Of a stretch of 64,000 bases of DNA, positions 12,609-24,697 are shown piece by piece. A model generated the notes under the pieces. That model was not told the DNA's origin. It worked only from the letters and a program-made list of their open reading frames with translations, and ran no database searches. Origin of the DNA: Hyalella azteca (lineage: Eukaryota; Arthropoda; Malacostraca; Amphipoda; Hyalellidae); contig NW_025930751.1 in NCBI RefSeq assembly GCF_000764305.2, forward strand, positions 248,001 to 312,000, read 5' to 3'. Positions within the stretch are counted from its first letter, which is position 1, and the number at the start of each line of letters is the position of its first letter. The translations under genes were made by a program, and so were the position numbers.

Positions 12609-15052
12609 CCCATTAACGCCGCTTGGCAAGTACACTTGCCACTTGCAAAAAATGAAATTACTCCAAAACTACGAAAGTTGAGGTTTGAAATGGAGTCTCA
12701 CGGTAACAAGACGAGTACCAAACGCATTCTGAATGAGTAACAGCGGTGTCAGGCGCTTCATGCCTGCCCAGTTGGACTTGGAATTTGATGGTGTGAGCCA
12801 TGGTGCTACTACGTCATAAAAAACGTAGGTTGTCACTTGTGTCAGCTAGTTAGAACTCACTACTTTAGAGAACAGTTTTCTCAAACAAATGTCCTAATGA
12901 TATATATATGCAATTTTGTGATTCTTACATAGTATGACTACTATATTGTGATGTGAATATATGTGGCAAGTGGACTTGCCACTCGGATATAAAAGTAGGG
13001 AACCGCTTTTTTCCAGATACCAACGGGAAATTAGTATTCATTTGTTTAACTCTTATTCCAGGTTGTCTCTAGATGAAATTCATGACTTCTTCTCATTGCA
13101 AGAAGATGCAGACGACCAATTTGAAGTCAAAGTAGCAATAGAGCCCCCAGAAGAAACGCCTGAAGCTGCAACAAATCATTGCAGTGATGCATCAGACGAT
13201 GAAGTTATGTGCGATCCCGAGCACCTTCCAAGGAGAATTTTGCCCGCTAAAGTTCTAAATGAATCTGTAAATGACAGTCAACTCGAAATTGTATCTAATC
13301 CAACCTCAACATCTACCAGCCATGGATCAAAACGTCAAAAAAGGGTGATCTACACGTGGCATACAGATAAAAGCAAGATTGAAAATCTAGTGCTGGATTT
13401 TAGCAATGCACCTGAGGAACAGTTAGTCAACGCTGATGAAACATGGAGATTTTTGAGGAACACTTTTGGACACAAGATTATATTGAATTTTTATGTGAAC
13501 AAAGAAACTATGCTCATCAGAAAGGATTCCCTTGTAGCGATCCAAATGCCAAAAACATGAAGGTAATTTTGGCCATTCTTATTCTCTCATTGTACAATAA
13601 GGTTCCTCACAGAAGACTGTATTTGAGTGAGTTACATGACACCCAAAATAAATTTGTTATGAATTCAATGAGACAGGATGCCTTTGATCAAATAATTAGA
13701 TGCTTGCACTTTGCAATACAAAAATGAATGACAATCGATTCTACAAGGTGCGACCACTTTTTGAACACTTGAACAATGCTATCAAAGATGGGAAATGTTG
13801 TAAATACTACAGCGTTGGTGAAACAATGGTTCCATATTATGGAAGACATGGTGATAAGCAGTATATTAGAGGAAAACCAGTGAGATTTGGGTTCAAGCTT
13901 TGGGCAATCAGCACGTCTGATGGGATTCTGCGGCATGTTGAGCCCTATTGTGGTAGTCATTCCAGAATTTTGGATAGGGGTTTTGGTTTAGATGGTAACG
14001 TTGTGCTAGAAATGATCAACAAAGTGAATATGAAAGCCGCACAGCACGTTGTATTTGACAATTTCTTTAGTTCAGTTTCATTACTAGAGAAACTTGCACA
14101 GAGGAAAATTGCTGCTACTTGTACTCTAAGAGAAGACCGACTAACTGGTGCCCCACTAAAAAAGAGAACCATTTTGGAAAAAGAAGAAAGAGGAACTAGT
14201 GATGAAGCATTCACAGGCTGCATCTTGGTTGTAAAGTGGAAAGACAACAAAGTGGTAAGCATTGCCTCTAACAAACTTTGCGCAGATCCTGCAAAGAAAG
14301 CAGAAAGGTAAAGGTGGAATCAAGTGGCCAGGAAACATATTTATGTTGACCTACCACGCTCAATCTACGTTTATAACCAGCACATGGGTGGTGTTGACCT
14401 ATTTGATCAACAAGTAGCGGCATACCGGTGCAGAATAAGATCAAAGAAATGGTGGTGGCCTCTTTTTGCTTGGACTGTGAATGCACAGGTGGTAAATGGA
14501 TGGAGAATTTCTAGGAAAAATGACAAGAAAATCAGCTTATTAGATTTTGCTTGGCAACTGGTAATATCAACTCTGACTAAATATGGGAAACCTAAGATAA
14601 AACCAGTTCCAGTTTCGATGCCTGTTGTGAATGCAGTGCGGTACGGCAGTCAGCATCATTGGACCTACAAAGGCAAAAGTCCGTACAACAGATGCCGCGA
14701 ATGTGGCGTCTGGACCATTTATTTTTGCAGTGTGTGCAACATTCCTGCGCACCCAGAGTGCATGAAAACCTTTCACACAAAAAAATGAACTTTGAGTGGG
14801 CAATACATGCATAGATTCCATTGGCAAATCTGTTCATGTACTTTAGATATCTACCCACTCTGGTTATCTCTTCTCTTGGACATTTGATTTTTTTATAGCT
14901 GGGTGGTAAGTATACTTGCCAAGTCTGTATTTCGAGTAATAATGAAAAAAGTTGAATTTTTTCATCACAATACTTTAGAAGAATCCTAAATAAATCCCTT
15001 AAATGGAAAAAAGTGTTTTAATAAGCCACAGGGAATTGTCGGCATTAATGGG
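12609..15052 (+). mobile_element. piggyBac-superfamily DNA transposon with TTAA duplications
   Basis: TTAA at 12605-12608 and 15053-15056 flanks terminal inverted repeats CCCATTAACGCCG (left) and CGGCATTAATGGG (right), one mismatch. A second inverted pair lies inside: CTTGGCAAGTACACTTGCC at 12622-12640 and GGTAAGTATACTTGCCAAG at 14905-14923. A third related palindrome sits at about 12963-12980 (GTGGCAAGTGGACTTGCCAC-like). Target choice, CCC ends and the encoded transposase all fit piggyBac. The element is 2,444 bp and has complete ends but a dead gene. Confidence 0.93.
12961..14788 (+). pseudogene. piggyBac transposase, broken by two frameshifts and one stop
   Basis: The product is spread over frames 12961-13560, about 13443-13727, and 13700-14788. 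The frame changes near 13445 and 13725, and an in-frame TAA lies at 14309-14311. Recognisable blocks are the N-terminal acidic region, NYAHQKG/ILSLYNKVPHRRLY, the RNase H-like core (VVFDNFFSS with the second catalytic Asp, MGGVDLFDQ with the third), and a C-terminal Cys-rich finger (CRECG...CSVCN..H..C). The first catalytic Asp, expected in the DE-x-MVPY motif, is Gly here (GETMVPY). The start is uncertain: the frame is open from 12961, but the first Met may not be the original one. Confidence 0.9.
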
Positions 15053-15189
15053 TTAATGGGAAGAGAAGGATTCAAAGTTTTTAACATTACTTATTTTAAC
15101 ATCTAAATGGTAGCAAAACTTGTCACACACAAGAAAGCATATCTTCTGTTGCAGAGGGCAAAGCAGCAGTGACACTGTTCTTTGGATCA

Positions 15190-15508
15190 ACCAGAATTAC
15201 TATTAGATGTAGGATGTTGTTTTTGATGTCCCCCAAGCTCCAGTTTCACCAGGAAGCCCGTGCTGCGCAGGAAAGCCACCACCTGCTGGTTTGGACCACA
15301 GCTGTGCAACAGATGTTACGCCTGCCCAGAGCCTGAATGCAGCCAGCTCCGGGCACTGAAGCAGAAGATGCTTGATGGTGCAGGGGAGTGCATGACATTG
15401 GGGGCACAGGTCTGAGTGAGTGCTGTCCAGGTGGTGTTTGTAGGAGTATAGTGAGGGATGGTGACCACAGCAGAGTCTGCTCATGTGCACCCTGTCTACG
15501 CAGTTCAA
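15190..15508 (-). pseudogene. Fragment of a non-LTR retrotransposon C-terminus
   Basis: The minus-strand frame reads SRLCCGHHPSLYSYKHHL, then CPQCHALPCTIKHLLLQCPE. This is the Cys/His pattern found at the C-terminus of jockey/I-type retrotransposon polyproteins, after the RNase H or RT domain. Only about 100 codons remain, with no RT core. It lies between the piggyBac element and the TA-flanked element. Confidence 0.7.
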
Positions 15509-15668
15509 CTGCTGTTCCTTATGGCTGATATCTAGTGGTGTGTTGTCAATGATGCTGTTGATTAGTAGATTTAAGAGTGCATTCTGGGTTAGGTGTGTGT
15601 GTGTGTGTATGTTTGAAGAAGTTGGCTGGGTCTGTGGGTGGGGGTATGGAATTAATTATTGTGAGATA

Positions 15669-16948
15669 CCGTCAACCGGGGCTACTCGGGACAATTTCGA
15701 ACGTTTTTTATTCATAACTTCTTACCATGAAACATTTCATAAACAAATTTAGGCTCATTTCAAAGCTCTTTGCAAGGGCTATTGCATGGCTTCTCCATAA
15801 AAATCCATATGCTATTTGTAAGGTGCCAGAAGCAAAAAAAGAGTGTCCCGAGTAGCCCCGTCGAATAGGGCTACTCGGGACACTTGGAATAAAACTTAAT
15901 TTTAAAACATTTGAAGCGTGCAGAGTGTACTCATCCATTACTAACTACTCTGAAGTCCTCCTCTTTCATTGTAGATGATGTAGAGGTAGAATAAATGACA
16001 TTTTCTGTGATTTTTACTTGTTTTTCCATTATTGATATATTACCATATACATTAATTACCGTATTATTGATGCAATATTACCGTATCCATGAACAGGCCA
16101 TTGAGCATTTCAACTACCTTGTCTACTGCAAACTTCTTATCAGCAGCCTTATAGCATTTTTTCTGTATCTGTAAGCTTACAGGATGGCATGTAATTTCAC
16201 ACCATTTTAATTGGGTTAAGTGAATTTACTATAAAAAAAGATCATGAAAAACATACCTGAAACAGAAAGGAATGTTTTAGTGACAACCATCATATGTTTT
16301 GGAGAAATAAATCATAGTTTAGGTCAATTAATTTTCATTCTATGATGCCTGGTGCACAATCCTATATATGACATTCTATGCACAATTTTGTGATGACCGA
16401 TGATGCACTAATTTTTTGATAAGTGAAATTTTTTTGCTGAGCAAGGTAAATGTTATCAATATTCTTTGTTTTTAATCAATTTTCGTCTTAACTGGAGCCT
16501 TTGCTAACGGAGGTTCTACTGTAAATGCGTTTTTAGGGCTGTCCCAAATAGCCCCGGGGGGGTGTCCTGAGTAGCCCCGCCGTGCAGAAATGGCCGCCAT
16601 TTTTTTTTTATTGAGGTAGGTATGTAAATTCCGCAAATAAAGTTTTCATGCTGACACTTGTCTGCCACTTTTTTCTAAGCAAAATTTTTCAATATGGCAA
16701 ATATTTTTTTACTACAGACCTTAGCAGAAGTAACTTTTCAAAATATTGTTTTTCACCATTTTTTTCAGGAATTTATCAAAGCTAGTAAATGTAGTATTTT
16801 TGAACTTCCTTTAGGTATATATATATACTACATAGCGCATAGATAGGAAAAATGTTGACATCTACGCCACTATATTTAGTTTTGCAATATTCCAATTAGT
16901 TTTGTGTCCCGAGTTACCCTGCCCGTCCCAAGTAGCCCCGGTTGATGG
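15669..16948. mobile_element. TA-flanked inverted-repeat element (Tc1/mariner-like, non-autonomous)
   Basis: Ends read CCGTCAACCGGGGCTACT (left) and AGTAGCCCCGGTTGATGG (right): inverted repeats of about 24 bp with two mismatches, flanked by TA at 15667-15668 and 16949-16950. The core GGGGCTACTCGGGAC, in either orientation, occurs about seven times: 15678, a perfect 16-bp hairpin at 15843-15858/15868-15883, 16541, 16564, 16906 and 16925. No transposase frame is present. TA duplication suggests Tc1/mariner mobilisation; the family is not recognised. Confidence 0.75.
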
Positions 16949-17669
16949 TACCGTTGGCTTTTATTTTGCCTTTTTAACATATAATCCCTTAGTCTACTCT
17001 GCCCTTTAGCAGGCTTATGCACGGAAAGGAGGATGAAAGATATGCTGGTCTTGGGCAATGCTGGCCAGCAGGCCAGGGCCGTCAGGCCTGAGCCTCTGGC
17101 ATGCATCGGGCATCCCATCACAACTCTTATAACATAACATAAGTAATAACCCACACTCAGGATGATGTACGTTTTCAGTGAATTTTCCCACGCATTTTCA
17201 CTTTTTTTAAGCTATTGCTGTGCACAGTTGGCGCAATGTAATGAAAATTGATTATCTTCGTGCACATGTTCGCGCAATCCCGGCCATCTTTATTTTAGAA
17301 GAAATTTTCTCCAAAGTCATATGGCAACACTGAACACCGTCTGTTTACATTTCGTATGTATAACAGCCGCAGTTTACGATTACCGTACGTTCCGTATCCG
17401 ACAAGGCGGACAACCAGAAGAGTCAGAAGTAACCCGGACATGTCTTACATTTTATTATTGTCAGTTCGACTCGCGTAGTCAATATACTCGTGTAATATTG
17501 TCGGCTAAAATAGTAGAACTATTTTAGCTTTCTAAAGTACGGCGCACGGCACATTTTTTTACCAACGTAGTATGGCGCACCGCGCAGGTCGTTAAAATGA
17601 CAAAATAAATTCCCGCGCACCTGGCAGTCTGGTACATCTTCCTGACCATGGGTAATAACATGGTGATGT

Positions 17670-18083
17670 CAGTGCTGAAGTGTAGGCCTGATGTGGCCTG
17701 TTGCCGATTATTTTCCTTTTCATGCCTTGTTCATAGAAGATTTAAATCGTGTCATTTGACCGGATCTTTTCATCACTGATGAATGATGATAGTTTGAAGT
17801 AGCTACTAGACTTCCACTGGGTTTGATAAGGAGCTAGGCATTTCAAATCTGAAACATATATTTTTCCATAGCTTTATCTAGTCTGTTCTTGAACGTGTTC
17901 ATACTTGGAGCGCCAACGATGTCATCGGGGAGGCTGTTCCACATGTCAGTGATTTGAAGCAAGAAGAAATTTTGTCGCATGGAGAAGTTGCAGCGCAGTT
18001 TTTTTAGCTTATAGCCGTGGCCTCACTGGCCCCTGGTGTTGGTTCTTGTTTCAAATTCTAGTAACCCTTCAGGGAACCCCCTT
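17670..18083 (-). pseudogene. 3' end of a CR1/jockey-like LINE, inverted copy
   Basis: The reverse complement encodes the [12 protein letters not shown]...GYKLKK...[38 protein letters not shown] end of the same LINE that lies in plus orientation at 18309-19171. It also contains the untranslated GGCAACAGGCC...TTCAGCAC segment. Stops break the frame. The two copies sit head to head with about 225 bp between them. Confidence 0.8.
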
Positions 18084-18308
18084 CCTTATCTTATAAAGTT
18101 ATAACAAAGTCGGATCTGACAAGTCGAATCATCTCTGATCTCGCCAACGAGAGCACTCGTGAACTGCTTGATAGAGAGAGAAGAAAACTTAATCTTGTTT
18201 GGTTTAACGTTGAAGAGGAGCAGATTGCTCCTCTTGCTTAATCTTAGATTATTAGGTTCTTGCTTTTCATTCCTGGCACTTTGGTGTATTGCTTACTTTA
18301 GATTGGCA

Positions 18309-19171
18309 AGAATAATGAACAGCAAGATTACAGTATGAGAAGACACGGTTGCAACGACAGAGTGATGATGTCGAAGTCGACAACGGAAAATGATTTAGGA
18401 GTTAACATTGACAATGAGTTGAAATTTTCTAAGCATATTGAAGGTCAAGTTAATAAAGCCAATAAACGACTTGGACTGATCAGACGCTCTTTTGAGTTCC
18501 TAGATGCAGGAACGATGAAGCAGTTGTTTGTTGCTGTTGTGCGCCCGAACCTAGAGTTTGGAAATGTCGTGTGGTCACCGAAATTTGAAAAGGACAGAAA
18601 TTTAGTCGAGAGTGTTCAAAGACGCGCAACAAGAATAGTTCCGGGCTTGAAAGGCAAGTCCTATGAGGAAAGATTAGGATTATGAAGCTTCCAAGCCTCA
18701 GTTATCAACGTCTGCGTGGGGACCTCATTGAAGTATACAAGTATACTCATGACTTATACAAGGTCCCAGAAGGATTACTAGAATTTGAAACAAGAACCAA
18801 CACCAGGGGCCACGGCTATAAACTAAAAAAACAGCGTTGGAACACATCCATGCGACAACATTTCTTCTCGCTTCGAGTCACCGACATGTGGAACAGCCTA
18901 CCTGATAGCATCGTTGATGCTCCGAGTATGAACATCTTCAAAAACAGACTAGACGAAGCTATGCAGGTGCATATGTTCAGTCTTAAAATGCCTAGCAAAT
19001 TACGGACCAGGCAATAAGTCCAGCAGCTATCTCAATTCAATCGTCAGCTATGGAAAGATCGGGTTCCAAAGGCCAGATCCCTTGTGAATCAAGTCACGAA
19101 AAGTTCAAGAATCGGCAACAGGCCATAGGCCTATTTCTTCAGCACCGACACTTCTATTCTATTCTATTCTA
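18309..19171 (+). pseudogene. LINE 3' fragment with pentanucleotide tail
   Basis: Frames 18335-18685 and 18682-19017 are the C-terminal part of a non-LTR reverse transcriptase (ENDLGVNIDNELKFSKHI..., [29 protein letters not shown]). A one-base deletion near 18675 separates them. The 3' UTR ends in TTCTATTCTATTCTATTCTA (19152-19171), a short-repeat tail of the CR1 kind. The 5' two thirds of the element are absent. Confidence 0.88.
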
Positions 19172-20490
19172 AGTGACTAAGTCCAGCCGATACCATGTTC
19201 TAAAAATATTTCACGGAATTCAGGTTCTGTCACACTTGTGAACCACATTTTCTTGATTTCTTCAATCCAAAAAAAATACATTACACAATTGTCATTAGAG
19301 CTGCAAAATTTTGAAGAAATAATAATAATTTATACCTACTGAAATTATATGATACTAGAGACCGAAGAGCCACAATATTATAAAAAAAGCGGAACTTATC
19401 GTCTTTTCCCAACTAACATGCTAACTGCTAAGCGTGGGAGGACAAAACAAGAGACTGAACTCACTGAAGAGTCTAGAGACTAAGAGAGGGTTTGCTAAAT
19501 GATCTATGCCTATGGTAAAATTGTACCTAAATGAATGTGTCAAACTGTCAACGACTCAACATTCAACAAATAATTTAATATCCTTGCTCAATTAAAGCAC
19601 TTAGTTACCGTTGATAACGGAATGTTCCTAATATATTTCCACTGCCCATGGTTAGTGACTTATTGTGACTACGGTTAGTAACGGTAGAACATGCCCTACA
19701 CCGTGCCTCACATGATTACCTATGTTTGGCTACACGACAACCGAAATACAAAACACGCTGCGAACAAAGCATCTATTGAATGAGGCGGAAACTTGCCAAT
19801 TTCCGGAATATTTTGGGTTAGCCGAATAAAAATCTCTCGTGATCAAACCCGCTTCTACCCGGTAGCAAATTTTACCAAGTAACGTGTGTCACCAGGTGTA
19901 TACCCGTTCGAATGACGAATGGGTTATGGGTACTGAATAATAATACCCGTTACCCATTCAGGCAGTACCCTTACCCACTCAGGTCAGTTAAATGACTGAG
20001 TAGGTAAAGGGTTACACTGATATATTGTAATAAGTATATCGATCACTGTAATGTGTGAAATATCTACCTCAGACGATCATTATATTGTAAATTTTTTGCA
20101 CTTAGAGAGTGTTAACAGCCCGTTTCGTGCTCCTTGTAAACGATGCATCATGTTGACACTATTCTAGTTGAGTTACCCATTGCGGGCAAGTTGTGTGTGC
20201 TCAGTTGTACTGATGGGGGTGCAGGCATTTCGGCTTGAATTCAGGGAAAGAACCCGATCAAGGTTTACATGACTCTACCGCAGTTCTGGAAATATTTAGT
20301 AATTGATGGTAGCGCTCTAGGCCGGCTAGTACTCGTGCCGAGCACCTCTCGTGTTATTGGTGCTAAATGCTAATAACCTCGGCACATGAGTATATTTGTC
20401 AGCGATCTGGTGCAGCTTCTGCCGTACCGTTCGCGCCTTCCGTGTCGTGGGAAGTAAGTCCTTTCACGCTCGGGAGTAATCGGAACTTGG
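19172..20490. other. Spacer, nothing recognised
   Basis: AT-rich sequence without coding frames, RNA genes or element ends that I can support. Locally repetitive runs near 19900-20010 (GTTACCCATTC-like) are short and irregular. Confidence 0.4.
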
Positions 20491-20905
20491 CAGTGTATTA
20501 GGGCTCGTACCCCTGATCATTGCATTGATTGCCGGCATTGTGGTGCAGCTCGTACCTGTACCCATGCCGTCCATTTCTGTGTTCTTAGCGGTGTGTTAGG
20601 GCTCGCACCCCTGATCATTGCTGAAGTTGTTGGCATCGTGGTGCAGCTCGTACCTGTACCCTTGCTGCCCGTTCCTGCGTTCTTGGCAGTGCATTAGGGC
20701 TCGTACCCCTGATCATTGCATTGGTTGTTGGCATTGTAGTGCAGCTCGTAAGTTGTACCTGTACCCTTGTTGTCCATTTCCGTGTTCTTGGCAGCGTATT
20801 GGGGCTCGTACCCCTAATAACTGCAGCTGGTTGTCGGCATTGTGGTGCAGCTCGAACCTGTTTCCCTGTTATCCGCTTTTATGCTTTCGATAGTGTATAA
20901 GGACT
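20491..20905. repeat. 98-105-bp minisatellite, just over 4 copies
   Basis: Units start with GGGCTCGTACCCCTGATCAT at 20501, 20599, 20697 and 20802, and a decayed fifth begins near 20900. Spacing is 98, 98 and 105 bp; the third unit carries a 7-bp insertion. Each unit contains GGTGCAGCTCGTACCTGTAC. The 91-aa frame across it is a by-product of the repeat. Confidence 0.9.
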
Positions 20906-21021
20906 CATCGACGTCGTATCCCGTCTCCAAAGCTCCAGTAATCATCAAACAAGAAGAAGACGTCGTATCCCTGAAGTTGAGATCCCGTCTCCCGGTGCTT
21001 TTGGACTTTTAGCGAATAATA

Positions 21022-21111
21022 AGTTAGAATAGAATAGAAGTGTCGGCGCTGAAGAAATAGGCCCATGGCCTGTTGCCGACAACAACACGAATGTGACGAT
21101 TGAGTTGAGAT
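21022..21111 (-). repeat. LINE 3'-UTR tail fragment
   Basis: TAGAATAGAATAGAAGTGTC followed by GCTGAAGAAATAGGCC...GACGATTGAGTTGAGATAG is the reverse complement of the 3' UTR and tail of the LINE at 18309-19171. Only the last ~90 bp remain. Confidence 0.85.
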
Positions 21112-22099
21112 AGTTGTGTGCCCTTGTGCAGTGAAATTTGTGTATCGCATGAAAATCACCAATATCCTACGAAAAGTTCATCGTGTTCGTTCCTCCTCTC
21201 TCCAACGCAAGGAGATTTAGAGCCGGACCAAAGAGCGACTCTTTAGCCCTCGTGTTAAAACGAATACGGAAGTCACCACCAAGTCGGCACGCTACCCATA
21301 ATTATTTCGACTTCGCGGCGGAGCTTCGGGTCACGCGTGTTTGACTATGGGGATGGTAAAAGGGTTTCTCTGATTGTACGTATAGAGGCCATGGAAACAG
21401 ACGTTTCAAAGACGTGCAAGGAACTGAAAACCTCTAGCCCACTAACGCCATAATTTCTCAAAAATTCAAAAAGAATTTTCTATGCAATTTTTGGTGGGAC
21501 ATATTTCTAATTACACTAAAGAATTATTCCTCATTATTAAAATTTATTCATCGTTAAAAATTTGAAAGACGACAAAAACGTATGCATGTTTGTTCACATG
21601 GTCGTACCGCATATTGAAACTTAGGGCGACATACATGCCTGGACAATTCGACGAATGAGCTTCACACTTGAACAGAATACGTTATATCTCTAATGAAAAG
21701 CTAGTAGCATGGAGTATAATTAACACTTGGATGAAAATAATATGCTCAGTTGCTACAATGATGTTTTCGTTCGTCTGAAACATTATTCGAGCTCATTCGG
21801 TAAAATTGGTACGAGCCAATAATCATCATGTCATGTGGAGGTGCCTTACGCCCTTCTTGCCAAAGAGTTGCTTAATGAAGAGCACTTGTTGCATGTTCCT
21901 CCTTTTTTTCTTTTTCATATATTCCAATTTATACATTGTCTAAAGAAAAATGACTACGTGTTTTTGATGCATACAACGCATTATGGTTTCTGTTTAAATT
22001 CATTGAGTGTAGTTAGTTGGTAATAAGACAGTTATTGAGTGCCTTCCGTTACTACATCCGAAGTACTAGACAGCTCTTCACTTTACTGCCATGTCCATC

Positions 22100-22640
22100 A
22101 GATCCTTGCCTGAAGTGTAGGACTGCTACGCACTCCCTAGGATGCAGTGTAACACAACGTGCCCCTGAATGTCGTATAGGATTGTGTGCGCGCTACGGCA
22201 TGCAGTGCATGATATTTTACCCTTTGCATGTCAAGTAAGACTGCACGTGCACACCGGTATGCAATGTAGGACTGCGTGCATTCCAGGCAGCCAGTCTAGG
22301 ACTGCCACGCACGCCCCGGCATGCAGTATAGGACTGCGTGCCTCACCTGCATGTCGTGTAGGGCTACATGCGCTCACGGGCATGAATAGAAAGACTGCTA
22401 CGCCCAACCTTTCCTGCATTGTATAGGACTGTTGAGCACGACCTTCCCTGCAGTGTAGGACTGTTGGGCACGACCTTCCCTGTAGTGTAGGACTGTAGGG
22501 CACGACCTTCCCTGTAGTGTAGGACTGTTGAGCACGACCTTCCCTGCAGTGTAGGACTGTTAGGCACGACCTTCCCTGTAGTGTAGGACTGTTGGGCACG
22601 ACCTTACCTGCAGCGTAAGACTGTTACGTACTACCTTTCC
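22100..22640. repeat. 32-bp minisatellite with degenerate upstream copies
   Basis: The regular part runs from about 22405 to 22640. CACGACC recurs at 22437, 22469, 22501, 22533, 22565 and 22597, exactly 32 bp apart, in units of the form CACGACCTTCCCTGCAGTGT plus AGGACTGTTGGG. From about 22100 to 22405 looser versions containing GCAGTGTAGGACTG-like words occur at irregular 35-50-bp spacing. This looks like an old array re-amplified at one end. Confidence 0.9.
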
Positions 22641-24044
22641 GGTGTATAACTATTGCGCACGACCTGCAGCGCATGAATCGAGCGTAGGACATGTCATGCG
22701 TAATGTGCATGGCTTTTGACTTCTATCGAACAAGATTGTTGCTTTTTTTAGTACACCCTTATGTAAATTTTTAGGGGACTCTTATTAAAAAATTTCAAAT
22801 TCTCAAACAGACTAAAAAGCCTTGATCAAGAACACCGTCATCATCAAATCAATTGTCTTTAGAGTCACTGGGGGAGGAAGTAGCGATGTGGCGCTCTAGT
22901 TCCGTTTACACTAGTGGCAACGACATGCGCTTTGAGTCGTTTGCTGCAGTGCCTCACCGCGCACAACCGTTTACACTACTTTTGTACTCGGTTGTTTGAG
23001 ACCGCGCGCTTTGAACACTAGTTGCCACCTAGACGTCAATGAGGATGGATGTCACCGAATTTGAGCTGTGGGCCATTGTTCTCGGGTGTGTTGCGGTCCG
23101 TCATTCTGCGCACTATGCCATTTGTAAACGAGAACTCAGCATAGGCATCATAATTAGAGAAGTAGCACATTCAAAAACATACAGTTTATAGAAAATATAG
23201 TCTATTCTTGAATAAAAAGCTCCAATATTCGTACCGATATTACATCATCCTTTGAAATCGCTAAACGGTAATGCATAAATTGGCAGGAGTTGCTAAAATC
23301 GCATAAACTAAGCACGTCATGTAAAAATAACTTACTTCATTTGTATTTCGATTTTTGGACTCCTTTGACCTCCATAGACATTCATGTTCTCTATAAAGAT
23401 CAATTAGGCTCTCTACTAGAGAGTGACTCCAAACGAGAGTGGTGCTTAGTCGACATTTGGACTGTAGACTCCTGCGTTTGGTATTTTTTTGTATCCGAGA
23501 CGAGACGAGACGAGACAACAGGCTCTGTCCCGGTTCGCAATAAAAACCGGGACAATTTTTCAGCCGTCCGTAGGAATTCCAGGACGATACCGAGACGAGA
23601 CGAGACATCCCGGTTAAAATAGGTATATTAAAATTTCCCGGAATTAATAGCCATTTTAACGAGACATAACGAGAAATAAGGAGACGAATCAATTATTGAT
23701 GTGGTGTAAACTTTGCCTTACCGTCATACATTTATATAATAACTTGAGACTTATCCTTTTACTATTCTGATTGGAGCTCGGTAATTGAAATTATTTTTGC
23801 TACGAATACATGTTGTGGTTTAATATGGTACTTAATCTTGACAGGCAAATAAAATGGAAAAGCACGTTATTTATTTTCCAAAAATTGTGTTCTATGATGG
23901 TCTGGAGGAGGCCATACTAGCTGTAGCCTGTAGCTGGTGACATCGGTTGACTGGACAGACTTTGATTTGCCTCCAGCTCAATCACAGAATCAGATTCATC
24001 GATCTTGCCTTGATCATTCTCTTTACATATTCTCCAGAAAAAAT

Positions 24045-24547
24045 NNNNNNNNNNNNNNNNNNNNNNNNNNNNNNNNNNNNNNNNNNNNNNNNNNNNNNNN
24101 NNNNNNNNNNNNNNNNNNNNNNNNNNNNNNNNNNNNNNNNNNNNNNNNNNNNNNNNNNNNNNNNNNNNNNNNNNNNNNNNNNNNNNNNNNNNNNNNNNNN
24201 NNNNNNNNNNNNNNNNNNNNNNNNNNNNNNNNNNNNNNNNNNNNNNNNNNNNNNNNNNNNNNNNNNNNNNNNNNNNNNNNNNNNNNNNNNNNNNNNNNNN
24301 NNNNNNNNNNNNNNNNNNNNNNNNNNNNNNNNNNNNNNNNNNNNNNNNNNNNNNNNNNNNNNNNNNNNNNNNNNNNNNNNNNNNNNNNNNNNNNNNNNNN
24401 NNNNNNNNNNNNNNNNNNNNNNNNNNNNNNNNNNNNNNNNNNNNNNNNNNNNNNNNNNNNNNNNNNNNNNNNNNNNNNNNNNNNNNNNNNNNNNNNNNNN
24501 NNNNNNNNNNNNNNNNNNNNNNNNNNNNNNNNNNNNNNNNNNNNNNN
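24045..24547. other. Assembly gap of 503 N
   Basis: An unbroken run of N. Translations across it are meaningless. Confidence 1.
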
Positions 24548-24658
24548 GATTTAAGCATACAAGTGATATCAATTCTTTAATAGCTATCTACTAAGCGCCG
24601 CGCTTGTGTTGCATGAGGCATGGCCCCTGTCAATCGCTAGCTCGTCAATCGGTCAAGA

Positions 24659-24697
24659 AGCGCATGCAGAGGCTGCAAAGCGCCTCTGCATGCGCTT
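24659..24697. repeat. Perfect 16-bp inverted repeat near an element end
   Basis: AAGCGCATGCAGAGGC (24659-24674) and GCCTCTGCATGCGCTT (24682-24697) are exact reverse complements separated by 7 bp. They lie just inside the right TIR of the 22902-24738 element. ATGCGCTTTGAG also occurs beside the left TIR, so this is probably a subterminal repeat. Confidence 0.75.

Noticed and set aside
21440..21455. CCCACTAACGCC as a piggyBac end
   Set aside because: No TTAA beside it and no partner end found.
22231..22599. Repeat-peptide frames (GRSCPTVLHCREGR-like)
   Set aside because: Product of the 32-bp minisatellite; no start or splice context.
22405..22640. CRISPR-like array
   Set aside because: Units are contiguous with no unique spacers, in a eukaryotic genome; it is a minisatellite.
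23917..24594. Four long frames across the gap
   Set aside because: Made almost entirely of N.
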